Positions 28,988 to 37,076 of a stretch of DNA of 64,000 nt are shown one piece after another. Location: contig NZ_JNWK01000023.1 of assembly GCF_000716445.1 (NCBI RefSeq), positions 62,001 to 126,000 of the forward strand, written 5' to 3'. The notes beneath the pieces were generated by a model. That model worked only from the letters and a program-made list of their open reading frames with translations. It was not told where the DNA came from and did no database searches. This stretch comes from Streptomyces wedmorensis (GTDB lineage Bacteria > Actinomycetota > Actinomycetes > Streptomycetales > Streptomycetaceae). The position numbers and the translations under genes were made by a program. Position 1 is the first letter of the stretch, and every line of letters begins with the position of its first letter.

Positions 28988-29104
28988 GCCCGGCCTGATC
29001 GGCAGGACCTAGGGCCTGTCTGACGATTCCCGTCGGGTCCGGCCCGCCCGGCACGCACGCTCGCCGCACGGCCGAAACGCCCCAGTAGCTCCGCTACGAG
29101 GGCG
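28988..29104. repeat. Palindromic repeat region between convergent genes
   Basis: On the minus strand CTAGGTCCTG...GATCAGGCC (29012-28990) matches the core of the palindrome at 39383-39420. Next to it is a hairpin at 29078-29104, CGCCC/GGGCG enclosing GTAGC/GCTAC around TCC. The stop codon of the minus-strand membrane protein gene is the TAG of the first element. It probably acts as a bidirectional terminator. Confidence 0.55.
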
Positions 29105-30079
29105 CCCGGAGCCGTAGGCGACGGCGACGACCCAGGGGGCGTGGTCCGCCATGCCGACGTCGACGGCGCCGGCCCAGGCGAGGGCGCCGACGGCGGCCAG
29201 GAAGACCCCGAACGGGGCGAGCGCGCCCGCCCCCGCCCAGCCGAGCGCGAGCAGCGGCAGCCGGGGCAGCCGCCGGCCCCACGGGCGGGTCAGCGCGAGT
29301 GCGAGGGTCATGCCCAGGAGGGCGAGGACCGCGGTGACGTCCACGCCGTGGTCGTACAGCCGGATGCCCAGGTCGCTGGTGTACTCCGGATCGACGCCGG
29401 GGCGTCCCGTGCCCGTGTAGCCGGGCGTGACGCCCAGCGCCCAGGCCGTCTTCAGGACGGTGTACGGAACGAGGGCGGCGACGGCGACGAGGCCGGCGCG
29501 GGGGGCGAGGTCGGCGCGGGGTGCGGGCGCCGGGTGCGGAGGCGCGGCCGAGGGCGCCGTCCCGTGTGCCCACCCGTCCCGCCCCGTGGGACGGTCGCCC
29601 GCACGGCGGCCGCCGGGGTGGCGGCCGCAGTAGGGGCAGGTGCCGAGGGCGTGGCGGCGGTGGGCGAGGGCGGCGCAGGCCCAGAGGATCCCGCCGAGGA
29701 CGGCGGCGGTCTGGTTGGCCAGGGCCGCCCAGTCGACCGGAGGCTGGTTGCGGGACAGGAAGAACAGCAGGTGGAGGGGGCTGAGGAGGGCGGCGAAGCC
29801 CGAGGTCAGACAGAGCGCGACGACCGCCCAGGCGGCCGTCGAGAGCCATCGGACGCCCGGCCGGCGGAGCAGCGCGTACGCGAGGACGGCGGCGGTCCCG
29901 TAGAGCGCCGCCGCGGCCGCCTCGGGTCCCGTGCCGGTGCCCTTGCCGAGAAGCGAGTAGCCGAACGCGGGGGCCGTGACGGCGGCGAGCGCCGCCCCGG
30001 TGGCGTACAGCAGCGACCAGACGACAGCGGCGCGGCCCGCCCAGGACGGCCATGCGGCCGCCGGTGTCTTCGGTGTCAT
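29009..30079 (-). CDS. Multi-pass membrane protein, unknown function
   Basis: A 356-residue protein with about eight hydrophobic segments (for example AAVVWSLLYATGAALAAVTA and ALLGMTLALALTRP). A cytoplasmic loop has CPYCGRHPGG, a possible zinc-knuckle half. No family was recognised. The last 30 or so residues (RPRSGATGAFRPCGERACRAG...) are arginine-rich, unlike the rest, and are encoded by a palindromic repeat region, so the natural C-terminus may have been replaced or the real gene may end earlier. ATG 30079 is at the start of the hydrophobic pattern. Confidence 0.7.
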   Translation of the reverse strand: MTPKTPAAAWPSWAGRAAVVWSLLYATGAALAAVTAPAFGYSLLGKGTGTGPEAAAAALYGTAAVLAYALLRRPGVRWLSTAAWAVVALCLTSGFAALLSPLHLLFFLSRNQPPVDWAALANQTAAVLGGILWACAALAHRRHALGTCPYCGRHPGGRRAGDRPTGRDGWAHGTAPSAAPPHPAPAPRADLAPRAGLVAVAALVPYTVLKTAWALGVTPGYTGTGRPGVDPEYTSDLGIRLYDHGVDVTAVLALLGMTLALALTRPWGRRLPRLPLLALGWAGAGALAPFGVFLAAVGALAWAGAVDVGMADHAPWVVAVAYGSGRPRSGATGAFRPCGERACRAGRTRRESSDRP

Positions 30080-30180
30080 GACCCGAGCTTTCCGGCGCGG
30101 GACTCCGATCGCGTCCGCCCGTGGGCGGGTCCCGCTCCGCCGCGCGGCGGAGGCCCGGGGCACAGCCCGGAGGGCGGGGC

Positions 30181-31320
30181 CTATTCCTCCGCGAGCCGTT
30201 CCAGCGCCGCCGGGGCCTCGTCGATCGAGTCGACGAGGGCGATGCGGGTCGCCATGGGGCGGTCGGTGGCCAGGGAGCGCAGGAGGGGCCAGGCGGGGAG
30301 GTGTTCGGTCCAGTGGGCGCGGTCGACGAGGACCATCGGGGTGGGGGAGCCGAGGGACTCGTAGTAGTTGGGGGTGGCGTTGGCGAAGATCTCCTGGACG
30401 GTGCCGGCGGCGCCGGGGAGGAAGACGACGCCGGCGGTGGAGCGGGCGAGGAGGCCGTCCTCGCGGAGGGCGTTGGCGAAGTACTTGGCGATGTGCGCGG
30501 CGAAGGGGTTCGGCGGCTCGTGGCCGTAGAACCAGGTGGGGATGGCGACCGAGTCGCCGCCTTCCGGGAGGCGGTCGCGGACGCGGAAGGCGGCGCGGGC
30601 CCATTCCGTCACCGAGGGGACGAAGGAGGGTGCCTCGGCGAGCAGCGCGAGGGCCTCGGGCAGGGCGGGGTCGGGGAGCGGGGCCAGGTAGGCGCCGAGG
30701 TTCGCGGCCTCCATGGCGCCCGGTCCGCCGCCGGTCGCGACGGTGAGGCCGGCGCGGGCGAGGGACCGGCCGAGCCGGGCGGCGCCCGCGTACGCCTCGG
30801 TGCCCCGGCCCATCGCGTGACCGCCCATGACGCCGACGACGCGGGCCCCGACGAGGAGTTCGTCGAGGGCGTCGGAGACGGCGTCGTCGTGGAGCGAGCG
30901 GAGCATCGAGGAGAGGATGTCGCCGTCAGCCCGGGTCCGGCCGAACCAGGCGTACGCGCGCGCGTCCGGCGTTGCCTCGTACCCCCCGGTCGCAAGACCT
31001 TCGAAGAGTTCGGCCGGGGTGTAGAGCCGTGCCCGGTACGGGTCGAAGGGCAGGTCGGGCACGGGCGGGAAGACGAGCGCCCCGTCGGCGCGGACCTTGG
31101 CGGCGGCCTCCGGCTGCATGGCGCAGCCGAGGAAGACGGCGTCGGCGGTGGTCGCGGAGAGCAGGGCGAAGGTCCGGTCGGTCAGGTCGAGCGACTGGAT
31201 CCGGAGGCCGGTGAGGGAGCCGGGCCGGGCGAGCGCCGCGTCGAACTCGCCGAGCGTGTGGATCTCGTGGCCGTGCCCGCGGGGGCCGGTCGGGCGGTGG
31301 GCCGGGGGGAGCGTCGCCAT
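30181..31320 (-). CDS. LOG-like Rossmann nucleotide-binding protein
   Basis: About 379 residues. The C-terminal two thirds resemble the LOG (lysine decarboxylase-like) fold: VVGVMGGHAMGRG, GLTVATGGGPGAMEAAN and the PGGxGTxxE-type motif written PGAAGTVQEIF, where Gly is replaced by Ala. LOG enzymes cleave cytokinin-type nucleotide monophosphates; this longer branch is uncharacterised. A TATCGT element lies a few bases upstream of the start on the minus strand, so the mRNA may be leaderless; a GTG two codons upstream (31326) is possible. Confidence 0.78.
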   Translation of the reverse strand: MATLPPAHRPTGPRGHGHEIHTLGEFDAALARPGSLTGLRIQSLDLTDRTFALLSATTADAVFLGCAMQPEAAAKVRADGALVFPPVPDLPFDPYRARLYTPAELFEGLATGGYEATPDARAYAWFGRTRADGDILSSMLRSLHDDAVSDALDELLVGARVVGVMGGHAMGRGTEAYAGAARLGRSLARAGLTVATGGGPGAMEAANLGAYLAPLPDPALPEALALLAEAPSFVPSVTEWARAAFRVRDRLPEGGDSVAIPTWFYGHEPPNPFAAHIAKYFANALREDGLLARSTAGVVFLPGAAGTVQEIFANATPNYYESLGSPTPMVLVDRAHWTEHLPAWPLLRSLATDRPMATRIALVDSIDEAPAALERLAEE

Positions 31321-31331
31321 GGGCACACGAT

Positions 31332-31357
31332 AGGGGCCGCCGCGCGGGGCGGCCCCT
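31332..31357 (-). terminator. Terminator of the ABC export operon
   Basis: Perfect 10-bp stem (31332-31341 and 31348-31357) with a 6-base loop, 13 bases beyond the stop of the minus-strand permease gene. No U-tract. Confidence 0.65.
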
Positions 31358-31369
31358 CCTGAGGGCGGC

Positions 31370-32518
31370 TCAGCCGGTGAGCGGCAGGGCGGCGAGTCTC
31401 GCCACCGCCCAGGTGAGCGGCAGGAAGACGGCGAGCAGGGCGCCGGCTCGCATCAGGGCCGCCGTGCGCAGGACCGTGGGCGGTGCGCCGAGGCGGAGGA
31501 GTGCCTCGGTGGTGTGGGTGCGGCACTGCTTGGACTCCAGGGCCGCGGTGAGGAGGGTGGCGGTCGTGCAGGCGAGGACGAGGGCCGCGCCGAGGCCGGT
31601 GAGCGGCCCGAAGGCGGTGGGCCCGCGGTCCGCGTCGTAGAGGGTCGCGGCCGCGAGGGTGCCGGAGATCACCGCGCTGACGACGCCGAGCGGGCGGCCG
31701 ATGCGGCGGGACTCGTCCATGAGGACGCGGCCGGCGAGCAGTCGGGTGGCGCCGGGCCTGACCGCCTGGAGGAGGCGGCCGCAGCCGTGGACGAGGCCGG
31801 GGCCCGCCATCGCGAGGCCGACCGCGGTGAGCACCCAGCCGGCGAGGACGCCGAGGGGGCTGCCGTCGAAGCGGCCGGGCAGCGGGACGCCGTCACCGCC
31901 GCCGCGGCCCGCGTACGTCTCCACCGCGAGGCCGACCGCGACCAGGGCGACCCCCCAGGGCAGCCCGGACGGCACCGGCTTCTCGGCGCCTTCCGGCGCT
32001 TCGGCGGCCGGGCGCGGTCGCAGGGCCAGGCCCGCCGCCGTGGCGGCGACGACCGGCAGGACCGCGAGGAGTGTGAGGGCCGCCGCGAGCGGCAGCGGCT
32101 GGTCCGCGGCGAGCAGTTCGGCGGCTGCCCCGTCGAAGGGCAGGCCGGTGATGTCGCCCCGCAGGTGCAGGTAGAACAGGAGCGCGACCAAGGAGCCGAG
32201 CGTGCAGGTGACGGCCGTGGAGGCGGCGGCGATCGCGGTGAGCCGGGCGGGGCCGAGGCCGACCGCCGAGAGTCCGGGGCGCGGCCGGGTGCTGGGGTCG
32301 GTACGGGCCACGGCCACGGCGAACTGGACCGTGGCGGCGAGCGGCAGCGCGCACCACAGGAGCCGCAGCACGGAGGCCGACGAGTGCGCCGGGTGCCCGA
32401 CGGCGTATCCGAGGGTGCACAGCAGGAGGAAGCCGACCCCCGCGGCCGCGGCGGCGACGAGGAGCCGCCGCGTCAGGACGAGGGGGTGGGTCCCGCGGGC
32501 TAGACGGAGAGCGAGCAC
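31370..32518 (-). CDS. ABC transporter permease
   Basis: A 382-residue membrane protein with some ten hydrophobic segments, among them LLVAAAAAGVGFLLLCTLGY and AALTLLAVLPVVAATAAGLAL. It shows no periplasmic binding-protein partner nearby. GTG 32518 overlaps the ATPase end by 19 bases, showing coupling. With the ATPase it forms an export-type transporter of unknown substrate. Confidence 0.75.
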   Translation of the reverse strand: MLALRLARGTHPLVLTRRLLVAAAAAGVGFLLLCTLGYAVGHPAHSSASVLRLLWCALPLAATVQFAVAVARTDPSTRPRPGLSAVGLGPARLTAIAAASTAVTCTLGSLVALLFYLHLRGDITGLPFDGAAAELLAADQPLPLAAALTLLAVLPVVAATAAGLALRPRPAAEAPEGAEKPVPSGLPWGVALVAVGLAVETYAGRGGGDGVPLPGRFDGSPLGVLAGWVLTAVGLAMAGPGLVHGCGRLLQAVRPGATRLLAGRVLMDESRRIGRPLGVVSAVISGTLAAATLYDADRGPTAFGPLTGLGAALVLACTTATLLTAALESKQCRTHTTEALLRLGAPPTVLRTAALMRAGALLAVFLPLTWAVARLAALPLTG

Positions 32519-33228
32519 GCGGCGACGCCCTCCGCCCCTGACGCCGGGGGTACGGTGCCCACCCTGCGTCCGTCGAGGAGTGCGACCGTGCGGTCGGCGA
32601 GCGCCGCGACGTCGCCGTCGTGGGTGGCGAGGAGCACGGTGATGCCGTGGGAGCGGGCGGCGGCGGTCAGGGTGCGCAGGACCTGGGCGCCGTCGGCCTG
32701 GTGCAGCGCGGCGGTGGGTTCGTCGGCGAAGAGCACCGAGGGGGTGGTGACGAGGGCGCGGGCGATCGCGATCCGCTGGCGCTGGGACTGGGTGAGGGCG
32801 TGCGGCCGCTTGAGGGCGCTGGTGCCGATGTCGAGCCGGTCGAGCCATTCCAGGGCGGCGGTCTTCGCGGCGCGGTGGGAGACCCCGCGGAGCAGCAGCG
32901 GCAGGGCGGCGTTCTCCCAGCCGGTGAGTTCGGGGACGAGTCCGGGTTCGGGGCCGATCCAGCCGAAGCGGTCGCGGCGGAGCCGTTCGCGCTGGGCGGG
33001 GCTCAGGGTGTGCACGGGGCTGCTGTTGAACCAGACCTCGCCCTGCTGGGCGACGAGCTGGCCGGAGAGGCAGCGCATGAGGGTGGTCTTGCCGCTGCCG
33101 CGGGGGCCGGCGAGGGCGAGGATCTCGCCTTCGCGGACGCCGAGGGAGACGCCGGTGAGCGCCTCCGTGCCGCCGAGGGCGCAGTGCAGGGAACGCGCCC
33201 AGAGCACGTCGTTGTCCGGTGGGGCCAT
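32500..33228 (-). CDS. ABC transporter ATPase (LolD/MacB-like) with unusual signature
   Basis: A 242-residue ATPase: Walker A GPRGSGKTTL, Q-loop region FGWIGPEPGLVPELT, Walker B VLFADEPTAAL, H-loop ATHDGD. The signature motif reads LTQSQRQRIAIARAL instead of LSGGQ...; the QRxxIARAL part is intact. ATG 33228 is taken since homology begins soon after; the frame is open 56 codons further. A 20-bp palindrome lies 30 bases upstream. The weakly conserved signature may mean altered catalysis. Confidence 0.85.
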   Translation of the reverse strand: MAPPDNDVLWARSLHCALGGTEALTGVSLGVREGEILALAGPRGSGKTTLMRCLSGQLVAQQGEVWFNSSPVHTLSPAQRERLRRDRFGWIGPEPGLVPELTGWENAALPLLLRGVSHRAAKTAALEWLDRLDIGTSALKRPHALTQSQRQRIAIARALVTTPSVLFADEPTAALHQADGAQVLRTLTAAARSHGITVLLATHDGDVAALADRTVALLDGRRVGTVPPASGAEGVAACSLSV

Positions 33229-33257
33229 CGCGTACACCTCGATGTCGGATCTGATGT

Positions 33258-33277
33258 GTTCCCCCGTACGGGGGAAC
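33258..33277. promoter_or_regulatory. 20-bp perfect palindrome upstream of the ABC operon
   Basis: GTTCCCCCGTACGGGGGAAC is exactly self-complementary and lies 30 bases upstream of the ATPase start. Size and position suit the operator of a dimeric repressor. No regulator gene is adjacent. Confidence 0.6.
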
Positions 33278-33343
33278 GAGGAGACGGGCCTGTGGGTCAC
33301 TCGGCACCGTAAGGATTCAGATCCGCTCATACGGACAGCACGC

Positions 33344-33388
33344 GGCCCGGGCCGCCGCCATCCACTCGGATGGCGGCATGCCCGGGCC
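33344..33388 (-). terminator. Terminator of the aminotransferase gene
   Basis: A 19-bp stem (33344-33363 and 33368-33388) with one small bulge and an ACTC loop, lying 72 bases beyond the aminotransferase stop on the minus strand. GC-rich, no U-tract. Confidence 0.65.
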
Positions 33389-33459
33389 GGGGTCACGCCG
33401 TGAGGGCGGCGTGATGCTGGTGGGACCGTCGTTCGTCGGCCGGTCCTGGCAGCTCGGTC

Positions 33460-34821
33460 CTACAGCTTGGTCCACGCCTCGGTGAGCACCGAGCGCAGGA
33501 TTCCCTCGATCTCGTCGAAGGTGCCCTGGTCGGCGATCAGCGGCGGGGCCAGCTGGATGACCGGGTCGCCACGGTCGTCGGCGCGGCAGTACAGGCCGTT
33601 CTCGAAGAGCGCCTTGGAGAGGAAGCCGTACAGGACGCGCTCGGTCTCCTCGTCCGTGAAGGACTCCTTGGTGGCCTTGTCCTTGACGAGCTCGATGCCG
33701 TAGAAGAAGCCGTTGCCGCGGACGTCGCCGACGATCGGGAGGTCGTGCAGCTTCTTCAGGGTGTCGAAGAAGTTGCCCTCCTGGTCGAGGACGTGCTGGT
33801 TGAGGCCTTCCTTGTCGAAGATGTCCAGGTTGGCGATCGCGACCGCCGAGGACACCGGGTGGCCACCGAAGGTGTAGCCGTGCAGGAAGGTGTTGTCGCC
33901 CTTGTAGAACGGCTCCGCGATGCGGTCCGAGACGATGCAGGCACCGATCGGGGAGTAGCCCGAGGTCATGCCCTTGGCGCAGGTGATCATGTCCGGCACG
34001 TAGCCGAACTTGTCACAGGCGAACATCGTGCCGAGGCGGCCGAAGGCGCAGATCGTCTCGTCGGAGACGAGCAGCACGTCGTACTGGTCGCAGATCTCGC
34101 GGACGCGCTGGAAGTAGCCGGGCGGCGGCGGGAAGCAGCCACCGGCGTTCTGCACCGGCTCCAGGAAGACGGCCGCGACGGTGTCGGGGCCCTCGAAGAG
34201 GATCTGCTGCTCGATCTGGTCGGCGGCCCAGCGGCCGAAGGCCTCGGGGTCGTCGCCGTGGATCGGGGCGCGGTAGATGTTGGTGTTCGGCACCTTGTGC
34301 GCGCCGGGGACCAGCGGCTCGAAGGGGGCCTTGAGGGCCGGCAGACCCGTGATGGACAGGGCGCCCTGCGGGGTGCCGTGGTAGGCGACCGCACGCGAGA
34401 TGACCTTGTACTTGGTGTGCTTGCCCTGCAGCTTGAAGTACTGCTTGGCGAGCTTCCAGGCGGTCTCGACGGCCTCGCCGCCACCGGTGGTGAAGAAGAC
34501 CTTGTTGAGGTCGCCCGGGGCGTAGTGCGCCAGGCGCTCGGCGAGCTCGACGGCCTTGGGGTGCGCGTACGACCACACGGGGAAGAACGCGAGCTCCTGG
34601 GCCTGCTTGTACGCGACCTCGGCCAGCTCCTGGCGACCGTGTCCGGCGTTGACCACGAAGAGACCCGCGAGCCCGTCGAGGTAGCGCTTGCCCTTGTCGT
34701 CGAAGATGTAGGTGCCCTCACCACGCACGATGGTGGGAACGGGCGAGTTCTCGTACGACGACATGCGGGTGAAGTGCATCCACAGGTGGTCGTAGGCGGT
34801 CTTGGAGAGGTCCTGGGTCAC
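33460..34821 (-). CDS. Class III aminotransferase (polyamine/aspartate family)
   Basis: A 453-residue PLP enzyme. It has FFTTGGGEAVETAWKLAKQY, the EPVQNAGG...SDETICAFGR region, and the PLP lysine in ITCAKGMTSGYSPIG. It belongs to the putrescine/beta-alanine-pyruvate aminotransferase group. Neighbours (aldehyde dehydrogenase, PotD-like lipoprotein, Lrp regulator) suggest it deaminates putrescine or a related amine to an aldehyde. GTG 34821 lies two bases beyond the Lrp stop, so the two are one operon; GTG 34839 is an alternative. Confidence 0.88.
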   Translation of the reverse strand: MTQDLSKTAYDHLWMHFTRMSSYENSPVPTIVRGEGTYIFDDKGKRYLDGLAGLFVVNAGHGRQELAEVAYKQAQELAFFPVWSYAHPKAVELAERLAHYAPGDLNKVFFTTGGGEAVETAWKLAKQYFKLQGKHTKYKVISRAVAYHGTPQGALSITGLPALKAPFEPLVPGAHKVPNTNIYRAPIHGDDPEAFGRWAADQIEQQILFEGPDTVAAVFLEPVQNAGGCFPPPPGYFQRVREICDQYDVLLVSDETICAFGRLGTMFACDKFGYVPDMITCAKGMTSGYSPIGACIVSDRIAEPFYKGDNTFLHGYTFGGHPVSSAVAIANLDIFDKEGLNQHVLDQEGNFFDTLKKLHDLPIVGDVRGNGFFYGIELVKDKATKESFTDEETERVLYGFLSKALFENGLYCRADDRGDPVIQLAPPLIADQGTFDEIEGILRSVLTEAWTKL

Positions 34822-34823
34822 GG

Positions 34824-35330
34824 TTATCTGGTTCCCCACATATAGGTCTGCTTCTTGAGCTTGAGGTACACGAAGCTCTCGGTGGAGCGCACGCCGGGGA
34901 GGGTGCGGATCCGCTTGTTGATCACATCGAGCAGGTGGTCGTCGTCCTCGCAGACGACCTCCACCATCAGGTCGAAGGAGCCCGCGGTCATCACCACGTA
35001 CTCGCACTCGGCCATGGCCGTGAGTGCTTCCGCGACCGGGTCCAGGTCGCCCTCGACGTTGATGCCGACCATCGCCTGCCGTCGGAAACCCACGGTGAGG
35101 GGGTCGGTGACGGCGACGATCTGCATGACGCCCTGGTCGAGCAGCTTCTGGACGCGCTGCCTCACGGCGGCTTCGGAGAGGCCCACGGCCTTTCCGATCG
35201 CCGCGTAGGGGCGGCGACCGTCTTCTTGGAGCTGTTCGATGATCGCCAGGGAGACGGCGTCGATCGTCGGGGACGAACCGGTTCCGGTTCTGGAGTCTGT
35301 GCTTCGACTGGCCACGGCTTCACTGTGCAC
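34824..35330 (-). CDS. Lrp/AsnC-family regulator
   Basis: About 168 residues. The N-terminal helix-turn-helix has VSLAIIEQLQEDGRRPYAAIGKAVGLSEAAVRQRVQ; the C-terminal RAM domain (GINVEGDLDPVAEAL, YVVMTAGSFDLMVEV) binds effectors and oligomerises. It is at the place of the S. coelicolor regulator I remember as EpuRI, which controls polyamine genes; that link is from memory. GTG 35330 is used, GTG 35315 being possible. Divergent from the aldehyde dehydrogenase, sharing the promoter region. Confidence 0.88.
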   Translation of the reverse strand: MHSEAVASRSTDSRTGTGSSPTIDAVSLAIIEQLQEDGRRPYAAIGKAVGLSEAAVRQRVQKLLDQGVMQIVAVTDPLTVGFRRQAMVGINVEGDLDPVAEALTAMAECEYVVMTAGSFDLMVEVVCEDDDHLLDVINKRIRTLPGVRSTESFVYLKLKKQTYMWGTR

Positions 35331-35520
35331 CGAGATTGTCCGTCGTGCAAGCCCGAAGCGATGAAATTCGTTGTGAAGGGCTCTAGATCTCACTGAATCC
35401 GAAGTTGCGGGGGGTCGGGGCTATTGAAAGCGTCAGTCGAGCGACTAGGCTGAGGTGTCTCGCCCATCGGGACACCGCACAAGGACGTGCGAAGACAGAA
35501 CGTGACAGGAGGGGTGGCAA
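35331..35520. promoter_or_regulatory. Divergent promoter region, Lrp operon / aldehyde dehydrogenase
   Basis: For the plus strand TTGAAA (35424-35429) and TAGGCT (35446-35451) are separated by 16 bases, a good housekeeping promoter. An AT-rich stretch with GATGAAATTCGTTGTG at 35360-35375 and a surrounding AGCCC/GGGCT pair could bind the Lrp protein. Confidence 0.7.
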
Positions 35521-36957
35521 GTGACCACCGAGCTGCGCCGGCTGCGTAACTACATCAACGGGGAGTTCCGCGACGCGGCCGACGGCCGCACCATCGAGGT
35601 GGTCAACCCGGCCACCGGCGAGGTGTACGCCACCTCCCCGCTCTCCGGACAGGCCGACGTCGACGCCGCCATGGAGGCCGCCGCGGCGGCCTTCCCCGCC
35701 TGGCGCGACAGCACGCCGTCCGAGCGCCAGAAGGTACTCCTCAAGATCGCGGACGCGTTCGAGGAGCGCGCCGAGGAGCTCATCGCCGCCGAGGTCGAGA
35801 ACACCGGCAAGCCGGTCGCCCTCACCGCGAGCGAGGAGATCCCGCCGATGGTGGACCAGATCCGCTTCTTCGCGGGTGCCGCCCGGCTGCTGGAGGGCCG
35901 TTCGGCCGGCGAGTACATGGAGGGCATGACCTCCATCGTCCGCCGCGAGCCGGTCGGCGTCTGCGCGCAGGTCGCGCCGTGGAACTACCCGATGATGATG
36001 GCCGTGTGGAAGTTCGCCCCGGCCCTCGCGGCGGGCAACACCGTCGTCCTCAAGCCCTCGGACACGACCCCGGCGTCGACCGTCCTGATGGCCGAGATCA
36101 TCGGGCAGATCGTGCCCAAGGGCGTCTTCAACGTCGTCTGCGGGGACCGTGAGACGGGCAAGGCCATGGTCGAGCACCCGACCCCGGCCATGGCGTCCAT
36201 CACCGGCTCCGTCCGCGCCGGCATGCAGGTCGCCGAGTCGGCGGCCAAGGACGTCAAGCGCGTCCACCTGGAGCTGGGCGGCAAGGCCCCCGTCGTGGTC
36301 TTCGAGGACACCGACATCGAGAAGGCCGTCGAGGACATCTCGGTCGCCGGCTTCTTCAACGCCGGCCAGGACTGTACGGCCGCCACCCGCGTCCTCGTCC
36401 ACGAGTCGATCCACGACGAGTTCGTCGCCGCCCTCGCCAAGGCCGCCGCCGAGACGAAGACCGGCCAGCCGGACGACGAGGACGTGCTGTACGGCCCGCT
36501 CAACAACGCCAACCAGCTGAAGCAGGTCACCGGCTTCATCGAGCGCCTCCCGGCCCACGCCAAGGTCGAGGCCGGCGGTCACCGCGTCGGCGACAAGGGC
36601 TACTTCTACGCCCCGACCGTCGTCTCCGGCCTGAACCAGGACGACGAGATCATCCAGAACGAGGTCTTCGGCCCGGTCATCACCGTCCAGTCCTTCTCGG
36701 ACGAGGCCCAGGCCCTGGAGTTCGCGAACGGCGTCGAGTACGCCCTCGCCTCCTCCGTCTGGACCAAGGACCACGCGCGCGCGATGCGCATGTCCAAGTC
36801 CCTCGACTTCGGCTGCGTGTGGATCAACACCCACATCCCGCTGGTCGCCGAGATGCCCCACGGCGGTTACAAGAAGTCCGGCTACGGCAAGGACCTCTCC
36901 GCCTACGGCTTCGAGGACTACACGCGCATCAAGCACGTCATGACCTCCCTGGGCTGA
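35521..36957 (+). CDS. Gamma-aminobutyraldehyde dehydrogenase
   Basis: A 478-residue NAD(P)-dependent aldehyde dehydrogenase. The active-site Glu lies in LELGGKAP, and the catalytic Cys in NAGQDCTAATR; the NAD-binding turn is seen at ITGSVRAG. Sequence style (WNYPMMMAVWKFAPAL) matches the PatD/PuuC-like group. It would oxidise aminobutyraldehyde or its gamma-glutamyl form to GABA. GTG 35521 with AGGAGG about 9 bases upstream. Followed by a strong terminator. Confidence 0.9.
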   Translation: MTTELRRLRNYINGEFRDAADGRTIEVVNPATGEVYATSPLSGQADVDAAMEAAAAAFPAWRDSTPSERQKVLLKIADAFEERAEELIAAEVENTGKPVALTASEEIPPMVDQIRFFAGAARLLEGRSAGEYMEGMTSIVRREPVGVCAQVAPWNYPMMMAVWKFAPALAAGNTVVLKPSDTTPASTVLMAEIIGQIVPKGVFNVVCGDRETGKAMVEHPTPAMASITGSVRAGMQVAESAAKDVKRVHLELGGKAPVVVFEDTDIEKAVEDISVAGFFNAGQDCTAATRVLVHESIHDEFVAALAKAAAETKTGQPDDEDVLYGPLNNANQLKQVTGFIERLPAHAKVEAGGHRVGDKGYFYAPTVVSGLNQDDEIIQNEVFGPVITVQSFSDEAQALEFANGVEYALASSVWTKDHARAMRMSKSLDFGCVWINTHIPLVAEMPHGGYKKSGYGKDLSAYGFEDYTRIKHVMTSLG

Positions 36958-36973
36958 TCCCGCCCCGGACCCC

Positions 36974-37018
36974 CGCGCGGCCCCGACACCTTGATCGACA
37001 GGGTGTCGGGGCCGCGCG
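36974..37018 (+). terminator. Terminator of the aldehyde dehydrogenase gene
   Basis: Perfect 17-bp stem (36974-36990 and 37002-37018) with an 11-base loop, 16 bases after the stop. Confidence 0.85.
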
Positions 37019-37076
37019 CCGTCGCTCGACGGACCGTCCATTGCCGCAGGTGACGGCCGCCCGGGATGCTGGCCGG

